Positions 51,184 through 59,421 of a stretch of DNA of 64,000 bases are shown piece by piece. The notes beneath the pieces were generated by a model. The model did no database searches. It had not been told where the DNA came from and was given only the letters and a program-made list of their open reading frames with translations. Both the position numbers and the translations under genes were made by a program. How positions within the stretch are numbered: the stretch's first letter is position 1; each line of letters begins with the position of its first letter. Where the stretch lies: positions 62,001 to 126,000 of the forward strand of contig NZ_JABVZR010000001.1 in the NCBI RefSeq assembly GCF_017163935.1. The letters are read 5' to 3'. The stretch is from Novosphingobium terrae (GTDB lineage Bacteria > Pseudomonadota > Alphaproteobacteria > Sphingomonadales > Sphingomonadaceae).

Positions 51184-51945
51184 TCATTGTCCGCTCGGGG
51201 CGGCGTGTGCGCCCTTGAGCAGATCGCCGTAGCGGGCAATGCGCCGTCCTTGCGCGAAAGCGGCATAGGTGGCGTGGATGGAGGAAATCAGCGCGGGCAC
51301 GGTGACATCGCCGGGATGCACCGCCACACGCGCCTTGGGCAGGAAGCCCAGCGCGTTGCGCGCCAGTGATGCGAAAAACCGCGAGGAACGCTGACGCCCC
51401 ACGCTGCGGCTGGCCCATGTGATCACGGGGCCGCGTGCGAGGATTTCGCCGGTGTCGGGGCGCCAGACCTTCATATGGTCCTCGGCCAGCTTGAAGCCGC
51501 TTTGCGCCAGCGCTTCCTGAGCGCCTGCGCCATAAAGCCATGCGGGCGCGATAAAACCGGCGCTTTCGCGGCCGATGATGTCCTCGATCAGCTTGCGGCC
51601 ATCACCCATGCGGCGGGCGGCTTCATCGCGCGACAGGCCGAGGAACTCGCCCTCGCTGGCGGTCATATGTTTGGCCTTGATGGCGGCCATGCCGGTGTGC
51701 TCGGCAAGATCTTTGTGGAACCAGCCGTGGACGAACATTTCCACGCCCGCATCAGCCCAGCCACGCAGCTTGGCCTGAAACGTCTTGTTGGTAGCGAGAG
51801 GCGCCTCACCCCAATGATCGGGCACCACCAGCATCGCGAAATTGAGCGCGCCCAGATGGCTGCCCAGAATATCGCACAGCTGATCGACCGCAGCTTCACT
51901 GCGCGGGCCGACATCATGGATCGAGGCGAGAAGCAGCTTGCTCAT
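51184..51945 (-). CDS. DUF2334 polysaccharide-deacetylase-like protein
   Basis: A 253-aa protein of the CE4-like DUF2334 family. LLASIHDVGPRSE supplies the metal Asp, FVHGWFHKD the His-x3-His pair, and FIAPAWLYGAG corresponds to the third motif. There is no signal peptide, so a cytoplasmic N-deacetylase acting on a lipid-linked amino sugar is plausible, as for HpnK. The ATG overlaps the hpnN stop by 4 bp (ATGA), tying it to hopanoid traffic. Substrate unknown. Confidence 0.87.
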   Translation of the reverse strand: MSKLLLASIHDVGPRSEAAVDQLCDILGSHLGALNFAMLVVPDHWGEAPLATNKTFQAKLRGWADAGVEMFVHGWFHKDLAEHTGMAAIKAKHMTASEGEFLGLSRDEAARRMGDGRKLIEDIIGRESAGFIAPAWLYGAGAQEALAQSGFKLAEDHMKVWRPDTGEILARGPVITWASRSVGRQRSSRFFASLARNALGFLPKARVAVHPGDVTVPALISSIHATYAAFAQGRRIARYGDLLKGAHAAPSGQ

Positions 51946-54563
51946 TCAGCGCGCTTCGTCTGGCCCGCAGGCACGGGGCCCAGCAGCGCAGGCTCGAAAA
52001 TCAGGGCGCAGACCAGCGTCCAGATCAGCGAGATCATCAGGATCAGTCCCATGCTGGCCGTGCCCGGGTGATGCGAAAACCATAGCGCTCCAAAAGCGCT
52101 GCCCGTCGCCAGCGCGCTGCAAACCACGGCACGGGCAAGGCTGGTCTGCAAGAGATCACCCACGCCACGGCGCCACGCCATCACGAAATAGATGTGAAAC
52201 GCGACACCCACACCGAACAGCAGCGGAAATGCGATGATATTTGCAAAATTCAAGGGCTGGCCGATCAGAACGCAGGACCCCAGCGTGAGAAAGCCCGACA
52301 GAACCACCGGCGCCAGCGTAAAGGCGACCTCTCGCACAGAGCGCAGCACCAGCCACAACAGCAGGCTGACCAGCGCCAGAGCGATCACGCCCGCCTTCAC
52401 GAAAGCGCCCGCCACAGTGCGCGCGGCCTCCTGCGTGGCCACCGGAAGCCCGGTGGCATGCGGCGCCTCGGCGCGGACGACCTGCGTGAAGCGGGCCAGC
52501 ACGTCATTGTCGGTGCTGTTGCCGGCGGGGGTGACCTGAATCAGCGCCTGTCCATCCTTGGCCACCCAATCCTGGGCGATCTCGGGCGGCAGGCTGGCGC
52601 GGGTCACTTCGCTGGCCGTCAGCGAGGCGCGGATCGTGTCGAGCGTCACCGTCAGCGGTGGGATCAGCATGGCCTCCACCGCCGCGCGCTGAGCGGGGCT
52701 GGCGGCGGCCAGATGGTCGAAGCTGGTGGCCAGACCCGTGGCGGCCTGCCCCAGATCGCCGCCCTTTGCGGCCAGAAGGCGCAGCGAGGCGGCGGCCTTG
52801 GTTAGCGCAGCGCGGGTTTCCTCATCGCTATGCGCGGCGGGCATATCGAAAGGATTGACCGCGGCATCCAGCAGCAGCGAGGCGTTCTGGATATAGGGCA
52901 GCTTGGCGGCCTGATCCTCGGGCACGAAGCTGTCGACGGTGATGGCATGGGCCACCTCGGGGTGCTTCTCCAGCTTCGCCGCCAGAGCGTGGGCGGCGTC
53001 GGCATTGGGGGCGAGGATGGTGATGGTGTTGGGGGTGCGGTCCACATCCTTCATCAGCCCGGCCAGCTCATGCATGGCGGGCGCGTTGGGATCGCGCAGA
53101 TGCAGCGGGTTGAAATCGAACACCACCCATTTGAGCAGCGCGATCGAGCCGATCATGGCGATCACAAAGGCCCAGAGGATCGCCTTGCGGCTGCGGTGCA
53201 ACCATGCATCGAACGGCGCGGCGCCGGCCCAGCCCACGCGCGCGGCAGGCACAGCGGGGCGCATCAGGATCAGCAGCGCGGGCAGCAGCGTGATGTTGAG
53301 CGCAAAGGCCACGATCATGCCAAGGCCCGCGATCACGCCCAGCTCGGCAATGCCGGTGTAATCGGTGGGCAGGAAGGCGCCCAGCGCGAGGAAGATCGCG
53401 GCGGCGGCCAGCATCAGCGGCTCGCCAATGGCGGAGCCCACGCCTTTCAGCGCGCCCATCGGATCGGCGCCGCCATGGCGCTCGGCATTGAAGCGCACCG
53501 CCACCTGAATGCCGAAATCGACGCCCAGACCCACAAACAGCGGGATAAAGGCCACCGAAATCACATTGAGGCGATGCACCGCCAGCAGACCCAGCGCCAG
53601 CGTGATGATCAGGCCAGCCACGATGGTGACCATGATCGCCGCGACCATCCGTCCGCTGCGGGTGGCCAGCCACAGGCAGACCAGCATGGCCAGCGCCATG
53701 GCCGCGCCGATGACGCCGATGTTGTCCTGAATGGTGGCGAATTCCTCATCGGCCAGCGGCACTTCGCCGGTGATGCCCATACGCAGGCCATGCGCGGCAT
53801 CCAGCCCCAAAACCTTCGACTGCGCCTTGATCGCATCGACCGCCACACCGCCCGGCTCCAGATCGCCGAAATGCAGCACGGGGTGAACCATCAGCAGGCG
53901 CCGCGTGGGCGGGGCCAGCGGCCCCTTGGCGTCGGAGAACAGGCGCTGCCATGAGAACCACGTCGCCTTGCCCGCCAGCTTGCCATCCACGGCGGAGGAC
54001 AGCGCGCGCAGAGGCGTGGCCAGACGGGCGGCATCCTGCGTGCCATTGGCCGCGCCGCTGGCCATGGTGTCCATGGTGGTGGCGAGGCCATGCAGGCTGG
54101 GATCGCTCGCCAGACCGCCGAGCAGCGGCTGGGCATCGACCAGCTTGGCGGTGGCGTCCTTCACCTCATCCGGGCTGGCGAACAGCAGCCCGTTGGTGTC
54201 GAAGAAGGGCCCGCCATCGGGGCGTTCCACCGTGCCGATATGCGTCTTGTCGGCCTGCAGCGCCTGCATCAGGCGCTTGGCGCCATCCTCGGCCAGCTCG
54301 GGCGTCTGGCCGTCGATCACGACGATGATCGAGTCCTTCTGCTGCGGGAAGGCCGCCTCGACCGCCAGACCGTCCTGCCGCCACGGGGTTTTCGCGCTGA
54401 TCAGCTCGCCCGTGTCGGTGGTCATGGTGAAGGTGAGCATGATGCTGGCGACAGCCGCCACCACCAGCACCGCCGCCAGCGCCACCATGCGCCAGGGCGC
54501 CCGCGCGGCGGCGAGCAGAATCGCCGTCAGGCGCGCGGGAAAGGCAGAGGTCGGCTCGTTCAT
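51942..54563 (-). CDS. hpnN: Hopanoid transporter HpnN (RND/MMPL family)
   Basis: An 873-aa inner-membrane RND exporter of two similar halves. Each half has one helix, a large periplasmic domain and a five-helix sterol-sensing-like bundle: NVISVAFIPLFVGLGVDFGIQ in the first and NFANIIAFPLLFGVGVAFHI in the second, the matching proton-relay segments. In Rhodopseudomonas, HpnN carries hopanoids to the outer membrane. Length fits (about 860-890). ATG at 54563 has AGAGGA upstream. It heads a minus-strand group and is divergent from hpnL. Confidence 0.92.
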   Translation of the reverse strand: MNEPTSAFPARLTAILLAAARAPWRMVALAAVLVVAAVASIMLTFTMTTDTGELISAKTPWRQDGLAVEAAFPQQKDSIIVVIDGQTPELAEDGAKRLMQALQADKTHIGTVERPDGGPFFDTNGLLFASPDEVKDATAKLVDAQPLLGGLASDPSLHGLATTMDTMASGAANGTQDAARLATPLRALSSAVDGKLAGKATWFSWQRLFSDAKGPLAPPTRRLLMVHPVLHFGDLEPGGVAVDAIKAQSKVLGLDAAHGLRMGITGEVPLADEEFATIQDNIGVIGAAMALAMLVCLWLATRSGRMVAAIMVTIVAGLIITLALGLLAVHRLNVISVAFIPLFVGLGVDFGIQVAVRFNAERHGGADPMGALKGVGSAIGEPLMLAAAAIFLALGAFLPTDYTGIAELGVIAGLGMIVAFALNITLLPALLILMRPAVPAARVGWAGAAPFDAWLHRSRKAILWAFVIAMIGSIALLKWVVFDFNPLHLRDPNAPAMHELAGLMKDVDRTPNTITILAPNADAAHALAAKLEKHPEVAHAITVDSFVPEDQAAKLPYIQNASLLLDAAVNPFDMPAAHSDEETRAALTKAAASLRLLAAKGGDLGQAATGLATSFDHLAAASPAQRAAVEAMLIPPLTVTLDTIRASLTASEVTRASLPPEIAQDWVAKDGQALIQVTPAGNSTDNDVLARFTQVVRAEAPHATGLPVATQEAARTVAGAFVKAGVIALALVSLLLWLVLRSVREVAFTLAPVVLSGFLTLGSCVLIGQPLNFANIIAFPLLFGVGVAFHIYFVMAWRRGVGDLLQTSLARAVVCSALATGSAFGALWFSHHPGTASMGLILMISLIWTLVCALIFEPALLGPVPAGQTKRAE

Positions 54564-54710
54564 CTTGAGGTCCTCTGGCGGAAAAGCGCGCGCGCGGCAA
54601 TGCCCTCTTGGGCCGCATTCGGGGAGCCGTGTGCCAGGATGGACACACCGTAGATTCACTTGTTTGACCATGCGCCAGCGCTGCGAATTTTCGGAGATCG
54701 CGTGAGAACG

Positions 54711-54746
54711 GACAAAAACCGGTTCCCACTTTTTGCCATCACGCTC
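54711..54746. repeat. Alphaproteobacterial GTGGGAACCGGTTTTT palindrome, copy 1
   Basis: On the minus strand TCTAGAGCGTGATGGC is followed by AAAAAGTGGGAACCGGTTTT. It lies in the divergent hpnN/hpnL gap, 13 bp before hpnL. The same sequence type recurs at 60612-60650, again in a divergent hpn promoter region. The family is a known scattered palindrome in alphaproteobacteria. Confidence 0.8.
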
Positions 54747-54758
54747 TAGAGGGGCGGC

Positions 54759-55775
54759 ATGGATCAATCCCCTGTTCTGACCGCCAAGCCCGCAGCCTCC
54801 GCCAAACGCTGGGCCGCGCTGGCGGTGCCTTTGCTGATTCTGGCCGGTCTGGCGGCGGGGGTTCTGGCCAATCCTGCCTTACGCGAGCTGTTCGTCGATG
54901 CCATCCATCGCATCGACCCACGGGCGGTGGCGGTGACGCTGCCGGTGCAGTTCATCGCCATTCTGGTCTGCACCTGCGCTCAGCAGGCGCTGAAGGTGGG
55001 CATTCCCTTCCGCTCCAGCCTGATCGCGCGCTTGACCCGTGATGCCGGGCACAATCTGCTGATCTTCCCTCCGGGCCTTGGGGAGGCGATCGGCGCGCGC
55101 GTTGTGGTGCTGTTGGGCGGGCGCGGGCGCTCGGCCGTGGCGCTGCGGGTGCTGGATGTCGCCGCCGAGGTGATCGCGGAGATCCCCTATATGGCGCTGG
55201 CAGGCTGGGTGCTGTGGGGCTGGTGGCATCGCGGCGGCTCGAAACAGGGGCTGGCGATGGGGCAGGCACAGCATGGCGGCTCGGCAGGGCTGTGGGTGCT
55301 GGGCGCGATGGTGGCGCTGGTGCTGGCGTGGCGGCTGTGGCGGCGCAGCGCGCATCATGCAAGCTGGCGCAAGACGCGCATGGGCCGCCGTGCCGCTGCC
55401 GAGGTGCATCTGATGCGCCGTGAGTTGCAGCGTCAGCGCATGGGCTTGCCGCTGGCGATTGCGCTGCATGTGGTGGGCTGGGGCCTGTCGGGCGTGCAGG
55501 TGTGGCTGGCGGCCATGGTGATGGGCGTGCCGCTGCCGCTGTTCAACGCTCTGGCGATCGAGAGTGCGGCGACCTCCGCCCGCGTGATCCTGTTCTTCGT
55601 GCCCGGCGGCCTTGGCATGCAGGAAGCGGGCGCGGTGCTGGCAGGCCTTGCCGTGGGCATCGACCCGGCGACTGCGCTGGCGTTCAGCCTTGTGCTGCGC
55701 CTGCGCGACGTGTGCTTTGGCGCGGGTCTGCTGTTCTGGCCATGGCTGGAATACAAGCGCGGCAAAGCGGCCTGA
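54759..55775 (+). CDS. hpnL: Hopanoid-associated membrane protein HpnL (flippase-like, UPF0104/LPG-synthase TM family)
   Basis: A 338-aa protein with about eight membrane helices. FPPGLGEAIGARVVVLLGGRG near residue 105-125 and FFVPGGLGMQEAGAVLAGL near 283-301 are the duplicated PxGxGxxE-type motifs of the family. TIGR-type HpnL genes lie in hopanoid clusters; the function is not established, lipid flipping being the usual guess. It starts at 54759, divergent from hpnN, and converges on the mlaA-like gene. Confidence 0.88.
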   Translation: MDQSPVLTAKPAASAKRWAALAVPLLILAGLAAGVLANPALRELFVDAIHRIDPRAVAVTLPVQFIAILVCTCAQQALKVGIPFRSSLIARLTRDAGHNLLIFPPGLGEAIGARVVVLLGGRGRSAVALRVLDVAAEVIAEIPYMALAGWVLWGWWHRGGSKQGLAMGQAQHGGSAGLWVLGAMVALVLAWRLWRRSAHHASWRKTRMGRRAAAEVHLMRRELQRQRMGLPLAIALHVVGWGLSGVQVWLAAMVMGVPLPLFNALAIESAATSARVILFFVPGGLGMQEAGAVLAGLAVGIDPATALAFSLVLRLRDVCFGAGLLFWPWLEYKRGKAA

Positions 55776-55843
55776 CCCGCTGCGAAGCAGCCATAAAAAC
55801 ACCGTCGCTGCCGCCGCGAGAAGGGCACCCTAAAAAAGGGATT

Positions 55844-55865
55844 GCAAAGGGCGATGGCCCTTTGC
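55844..55865. terminator. Hairpin between hpnL and mlaA
   Basis: GCAAAGGGC (55844-55852), GATG loop, GCCCTTTGC (55857-55865): a perfect 9-bp stem in the gap between convergent stops, followed by CCGCCGGAGGCCCTCTTTTCTT. It resembles the right-end hairpin of repeat copy B (CAGGGG-GCGATGGT-CCCCTG). Confidence 0.7.
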
Positions 55866-55885
55866 CCGCCGGAGGCCCTCTTTTC

Positions 55886-56983
55886 TTACTTGGCTGGAGC
55901 CGGCGCCGGTTGCGCGGGCGAAGGTTGAGCCGGTGCCTGCTGCGCCGCCGGATCGGCCAGAGGGTCATCAAAAGCAGCCACGGGCGCGGCCTGACCGTCC
56001 TTGGCTTTCAGCGCGGCGATCTCGGCCTCGCGGCTTTGCAGATAGGCTTCGCGCAGCGCCACATAGGGATCGACGGCGGAGGCTTTCAGCGCTTTCAGCT
56101 CGGCATCGGCCTCGGCGCGGCGGTCGAGGGCGCTCAGCGTCGCCAGCACCACGCCGAAGGTGGTCAGCGACAGGGTGGAGCTGAAGCTGCTGACCTTGCG
56201 CGGGCGCATGGCGGGGCCGACGGTGCGATCCTGCCTGCTGTAAACGCGGTTGACCAGCAGCGGCTGGGCGAAGGTGTCGCCGCCCGCGCCCATGATGTCG
56301 CGGAAGCTGCTGGGGCCGATAAAGGGCAGATAGAGATAGGGCCCCGAGGTCATGCCCAGCATGGCCAGCGAATTGGCGAAGCTGTTGGTGTGGCCCTGCA
56401 TGTGGAAGGGCTTGCGCTTGGCGACATCGAACAAGCCGCCGATGCCCAGCGTGGAGTTGATGATGAAGCGGCCCAAGGTCGTCAGCGCGTGTTTCGGGCG
56501 CAGTTGGACCACATCGTTGAGGAAGGTGACCGGCGAATAGATGTTGGAGAGCGCATTGCGCACGCCTTCGCGCGCCGGGCGGGGCACCACCGCCTTGTAG
56601 ACCATGGCGGGGGGGCGGAAGATAAAGCGGTCGATGGGCTGGTTGATGGCGTAGAACACGCGGTTCATGCCGATCAGCGGATCGCGCGCGGCATAGACCG
56701 GGCCGCAGACATGGCAGGTGTTCAAGGGGGCCGGATTGGCGGCCTCGGCCTTGACGGCGGCCACATCAGGTTGCGGCGCGGTGGCGGGTTCGGGGGTGGC
56801 TGTTTCGCCCGGCGTTGCAGGCGGCGTATCGGCTGCAGGGGCCGTGATCACCGGAGGCTCGATCACCTGAGTCAGGGCCGGGGCGTCCAAAGACGGTGCC
56901 AGCAAGCTCGTTGCGGGTGCAAGCATGCCTGTTGCGGGTGCAAGCACCATGCCCAGCCCTGCGATCGGCGCGGTGAAGATCAT
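55886..56983 (-). CDS. mlaA: MlaA/VacJ-family phospholipid-transport protein
   Basis: A 365-aa protein whose core at about 95-310 is MlaA: DPLIGMNRVFYAINQPIDRF, RPAREGVRNALSNIYSPVTFLND, RFIINSTLGIGGLFDVA and YLYLPFIGPSSFRD. The family extracts misplaced phospholipids from the outer leaflet of the outer membrane. Odd points: an Ala/Pro/Thr-rich 85-residue N-terminus with no lipobox, a CHVC pair at about 89-92, and a Pro/Ala C-terminal tail. It overlaps hpnK by 4 bp (ATGA) and is transcribed with hpnIJK. Confidence 0.9.
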   Translation of the reverse strand: MIFTAPIAGLGMVLAPATGMLAPATSLLAPSLDAPALTQVIEPPVITAPAADTPPATPGETATPEPATAPQPDVAAVKAEAANPAPLNTCHVCGPVYAARDPLIGMNRVFYAINQPIDRFIFRPPAMVYKAVVPRPAREGVRNALSNIYSPVTFLNDVVQLRPKHALTTLGRFIINSTLGIGGLFDVAKRKPFHMQGHTNSFANSLAMLGMTSGPYLYLPFIGPSSFRDIMGAGGDTFAQPLLVNRVYSRQDRTVGPAMRPRKVSSFSSTLSLTTFGVVLATLSALDRRAEADAELKALKASAVDPYVALREAYLQSREAEIAALKAKDGQAAPVAAFDDPLADPAAQQAPAQPSPAQPAPAPAK

Positions 56984-57912
56984 CGGGCGGCTTTCTGCGA
57001 AGAGCGGTGGTCGATCTGCGCTCCTTCGCCGAGCGATCCGGCTTGGGCAAGAGCCCTCATGGTACCGGTTGGTAAAAAATTGTCCTGAAACTGTGCGAAG
57101 GGGCCGATCCTAGCCCTGCTGGCGCTGACGGCGGCGATCGTGGCGGGGGCCACCAGCGCCGCCAGCTCGTCGCGATAGCGATAGCCTGCCGCGCTGCCGG
57201 GCCAGACATCCTGCGTGGCGGGATGGGTGTAAAGCTCGGTCAGGCCTTCGGGCAGGGCGGCCAGCGCGGCTTCCATGGCTTGGGGCGTGAAGGCGCCGGT
57301 CTGGGCCAGACCCATGACCTGATCGTTCACCATAATACCGCGTGCCTTCAGACGGCGCCCCAGCAATCCGGCCCACCAGCGCATGGCAGCAGGGCCGAAA
57401 CCGGAGGAACCATGCTCCACCGGCACGCGCATGGCTGGGATGCCCCCCGGAATGCCGCTTGCCTTGCCCGCATCGAGAATCGCCGAGGTGATCATCGGAT
57501 GCATATGGAAATGCTTGTGCGCATTCACATGGTCGAGCTTCAGCCCGGTGGCGGCGAAGGCGGCGAATTGCGCCTTCACCTCGGCGCGCATCTGGGCGCG
57601 GGCGGCGGGGTTGAAGGCGATGGCGAAGGCGGTCTTCACCATATCGGGCTGGAACCAGCCATCGGGGCCGACCAGCGCGGGAATCTGCTCTGGCGGCAGG
57701 ATGGGCTGGCCATCGACCAGCACCACATGCAGCCCCACACCGAGGTTGGGCAGACGGCGGGCGCGCTCCACCGCGTCGGCGGCGCCCTCACCGGCCACCA
57801 TCAGGCTGGCGGCGGTGAGGATGCCATCGACATGGGCGCGTTCCACCGCTTCGTTCACCGCAATGGCGGCGCCGAAATCGTCAGCGGTGACAACAAGGCG
57901 CTTGCGCGACAG
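56980..57912 (-). CDS. hpnK: Hopanoid biosynthesis deacetylase HpnK (YdjC/ChbG fold), non-standard start
   Basis: A roughly 310-aa enzyme that deacetylates N-acetylglucosaminyl-bacteriohopanetetrol. LVVTADDFG supplies the metal Asp pair and HVNAHKHFHMHP the His ligands, with TELYTHPATQD later on. TADDFG lies upstream of the first ordinary start (GTG at 57858), so translation must begin earlier; the frame is open back into hpnJ, but holds no ATG, GTG or TTG. CTG at 57912, right after a run of eight G (57914-57921 as C on plus), is the best candidate; a CTG overlapping the hpnJ stop is another. A frameshift or assembly error in the G run would be an alternative. Confidence 0.85.
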   Translation of the reverse strand: MSRKRLVVTADDFGAAIAVNEAVERAHVDGILTAASLMVAGEGAADAVERARRLPNLGVGLHVVLVDGQPILPPEQIPALVGPDGWFQPDMVKTAFAIAFNPAARAQMRAEVKAQFAAFAATGLKLDHVNAHKHFHMHPMITSAILDAGKASGIPGGIPAMRVPVEHGSSGFGPAAMRWWAGLLGRRLKARGIMVNDQVMGLAQTGAFTPQAMEAALAALPEGLTELYTHPATQDVWPGSAAGYRYRDELAALVAPATIAAVSASRARIGPFAQFQDNFLPTGTMRALAQAGSLGEGAQIDHRSSQKAAR

Positions 57913-57968
57913 GCCCCCCCCGTCGTTACCCGCCGCCCTTTGCTCGCGTGGTGCCCCCTGGCTGGTGC

Positions 57969-59414
57969 TCAGGCTGCTTCCTTTCTGCGGCGGAGGAAGT
58001 CGAAGAACTCCACGCCTTCGCGCAGGCGGCGCTTCATCATATCCCAGTCGCGCACCATCTCGCCCACGATCTGAGCGATCTTGCGGGGACGGAAGTAGTA
58101 GCGCTTGTAGAACTCTTCCACCTTGTCGAAGATGACGGCGGAGGAGAGATGCGGGTAGGACAGCTGGGCGATCTGGTTGCCGCCATCGGTCAGCAGATGG
58201 TCGCTGCCGTCGAACCAGTTGTTCTCGACCGCCTGCTTGTAGAGGAACGTGCCCGGATAGGGCGCGGCCAGCGAGACCTGAATGGTGTAGGGGTTCAGCT
58301 CGATGGCGTATTTGATCGTTTCCTCGATCGTCTCCAGCGTCTCGCCGGGCAGACCCAGGATGAAGGTGCCGTGGATGGTCAGCCCCAGGCTGTGCGCATC
58401 CTTGGTGAACTGACGCGCCACATCGACGCGCAGGCCCTTCTTGATGTTGTGCAGGATCTTCTGGTTGCCGCTTTCGTAGCCGACCAGCAGCACGCGGCAG
58501 CCGCCCGCCTTCATTTCCTTGAGCACATCGTAAGGCACGTTGGCCTTGGCGTTGCAGCCCCAGGTGATGTCGAAGCCCTTGGTGCCGAAGCCCAGCTTGC
58601 GCAGCTCGCGCGACAGCGCCACGACATGCTCATGCGCGTCGGCCAGCGTGTCGTCGTCGAAGAAGATTTCCTTCACCTCGGGCATGTTCTCGAGGATGTA
58701 CTTCACCTCCTCGATCACCTTGGGCACGCTGCGATAGCGGTAATTGTGCCCGCCGATGGTCTGCGGCCACAGGCAGAAGGTGCAGCGGCTCTTGCAGCCG
58801 CGGCCCGTGTAGAAGCTGACGTAAGGGTGGCGCTGATAGCCGCCGAAATACTTCACCGGGTTCAGGTCGCGCTTGTAGATCGGCGAGACCATGGGCAGAT
58901 CGTCCATGTTCTCGACCATCTTGCGGTCCTTGTTGCGGATGATGCTGCCATCCTCGGCACGCCAGGTGATGCCGTCGATCTCCGCCAGCGGCAGGCCCTT
59001 GGCCAGATCGACGCAGGTGTAATCATACTCCTCGCGGCAGACCAGATCGACAGCGGCGCAAGCCTGCAGGCTCTTTTCGTCCTCGACCATCACCTTGGCG
59101 CCGACCATGGCGATCTGGATGTTCGGGTTGCGCTGCTTGATCAGCTCGGCGGTGCGGATGTCCTGGCCGAAGCTGGGCGTGGAGGTGTGCAGGATGACCA
59201 GATCGCGATCGTCGAACTCATGCGCGATATCGTCCCAGCTCTGGTCGTGAGCGGGGGCGTCGATCAGCTTGGAACCCTCGACCATGGCGGCGGGCTGGGC
59301 CAGCCAGGTGGGGTACCAGAAGCTCTTGACTTCGCGCTTCATCTGATAACGCGCGCCGGCACCGCCGTCATAGCCGTCAAAGGAGGGGGCCTGGAGGAAA
59401 AGGGTCCGCTTCAT
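57969..59414 (-). CDS. hpnJ: Hopanoid biosynthesis radical SAM protein HpnJ
   Basis: A 481-aa B12-binding-type radical SAM enzyme that contracts the glucosamine ring to the cyclitol ether of bacteriohopanetetrol. An N-terminal cobalamin-like Rossmann domain (1-180) precedes the SAM barrel with the [4Fe-4S] motif Cys207-x3-Cys211-x2-Cys214 in GRGCKSRCTFC, then LPGETLETIEETIKYA. It opens MKRTLFLQAPSFDGYDGGAG, the usual HpnJ start. It lies 7 bp from the hpnI stop. Confidence 0.94.
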   Translation of the reverse strand: MKRTLFLQAPSFDGYDGGAGARYQMKREVKSFWYPTWLAQPAAMVEGSKLIDAPAHDQSWDDIAHEFDDRDLVILHTSTPSFGQDIRTAELIKQRNPNIQIAMVGAKVMVEDEKSLQACAAVDLVCREEYDYTCVDLAKGLPLAEIDGITWRAEDGSIIRNKDRKMVENMDDLPMVSPIYKRDLNPVKYFGGYQRHPYVSFYTGRGCKSRCTFCLWPQTIGGHNYRYRSVPKVIEEVKYILENMPEVKEIFFDDDTLADAHEHVVALSRELRKLGFGTKGFDITWGCNAKANVPYDVLKEMKAGGCRVLLVGYESGNQKILHNIKKGLRVDVARQFTKDAHSLGLTIHGTFILGLPGETLETIEETIKYAIELNPYTIQVSLAAPYPGTFLYKQAVENNWFDGSDHLLTDGGNQIAQLSYPHLSSAVIFDKVEEFYKRYYFRPRKIAQIVGEMVRDWDMMKRRLREGVEFFDFLRRRKEAA

Positions 59415-59421
59415 TTGTCTC

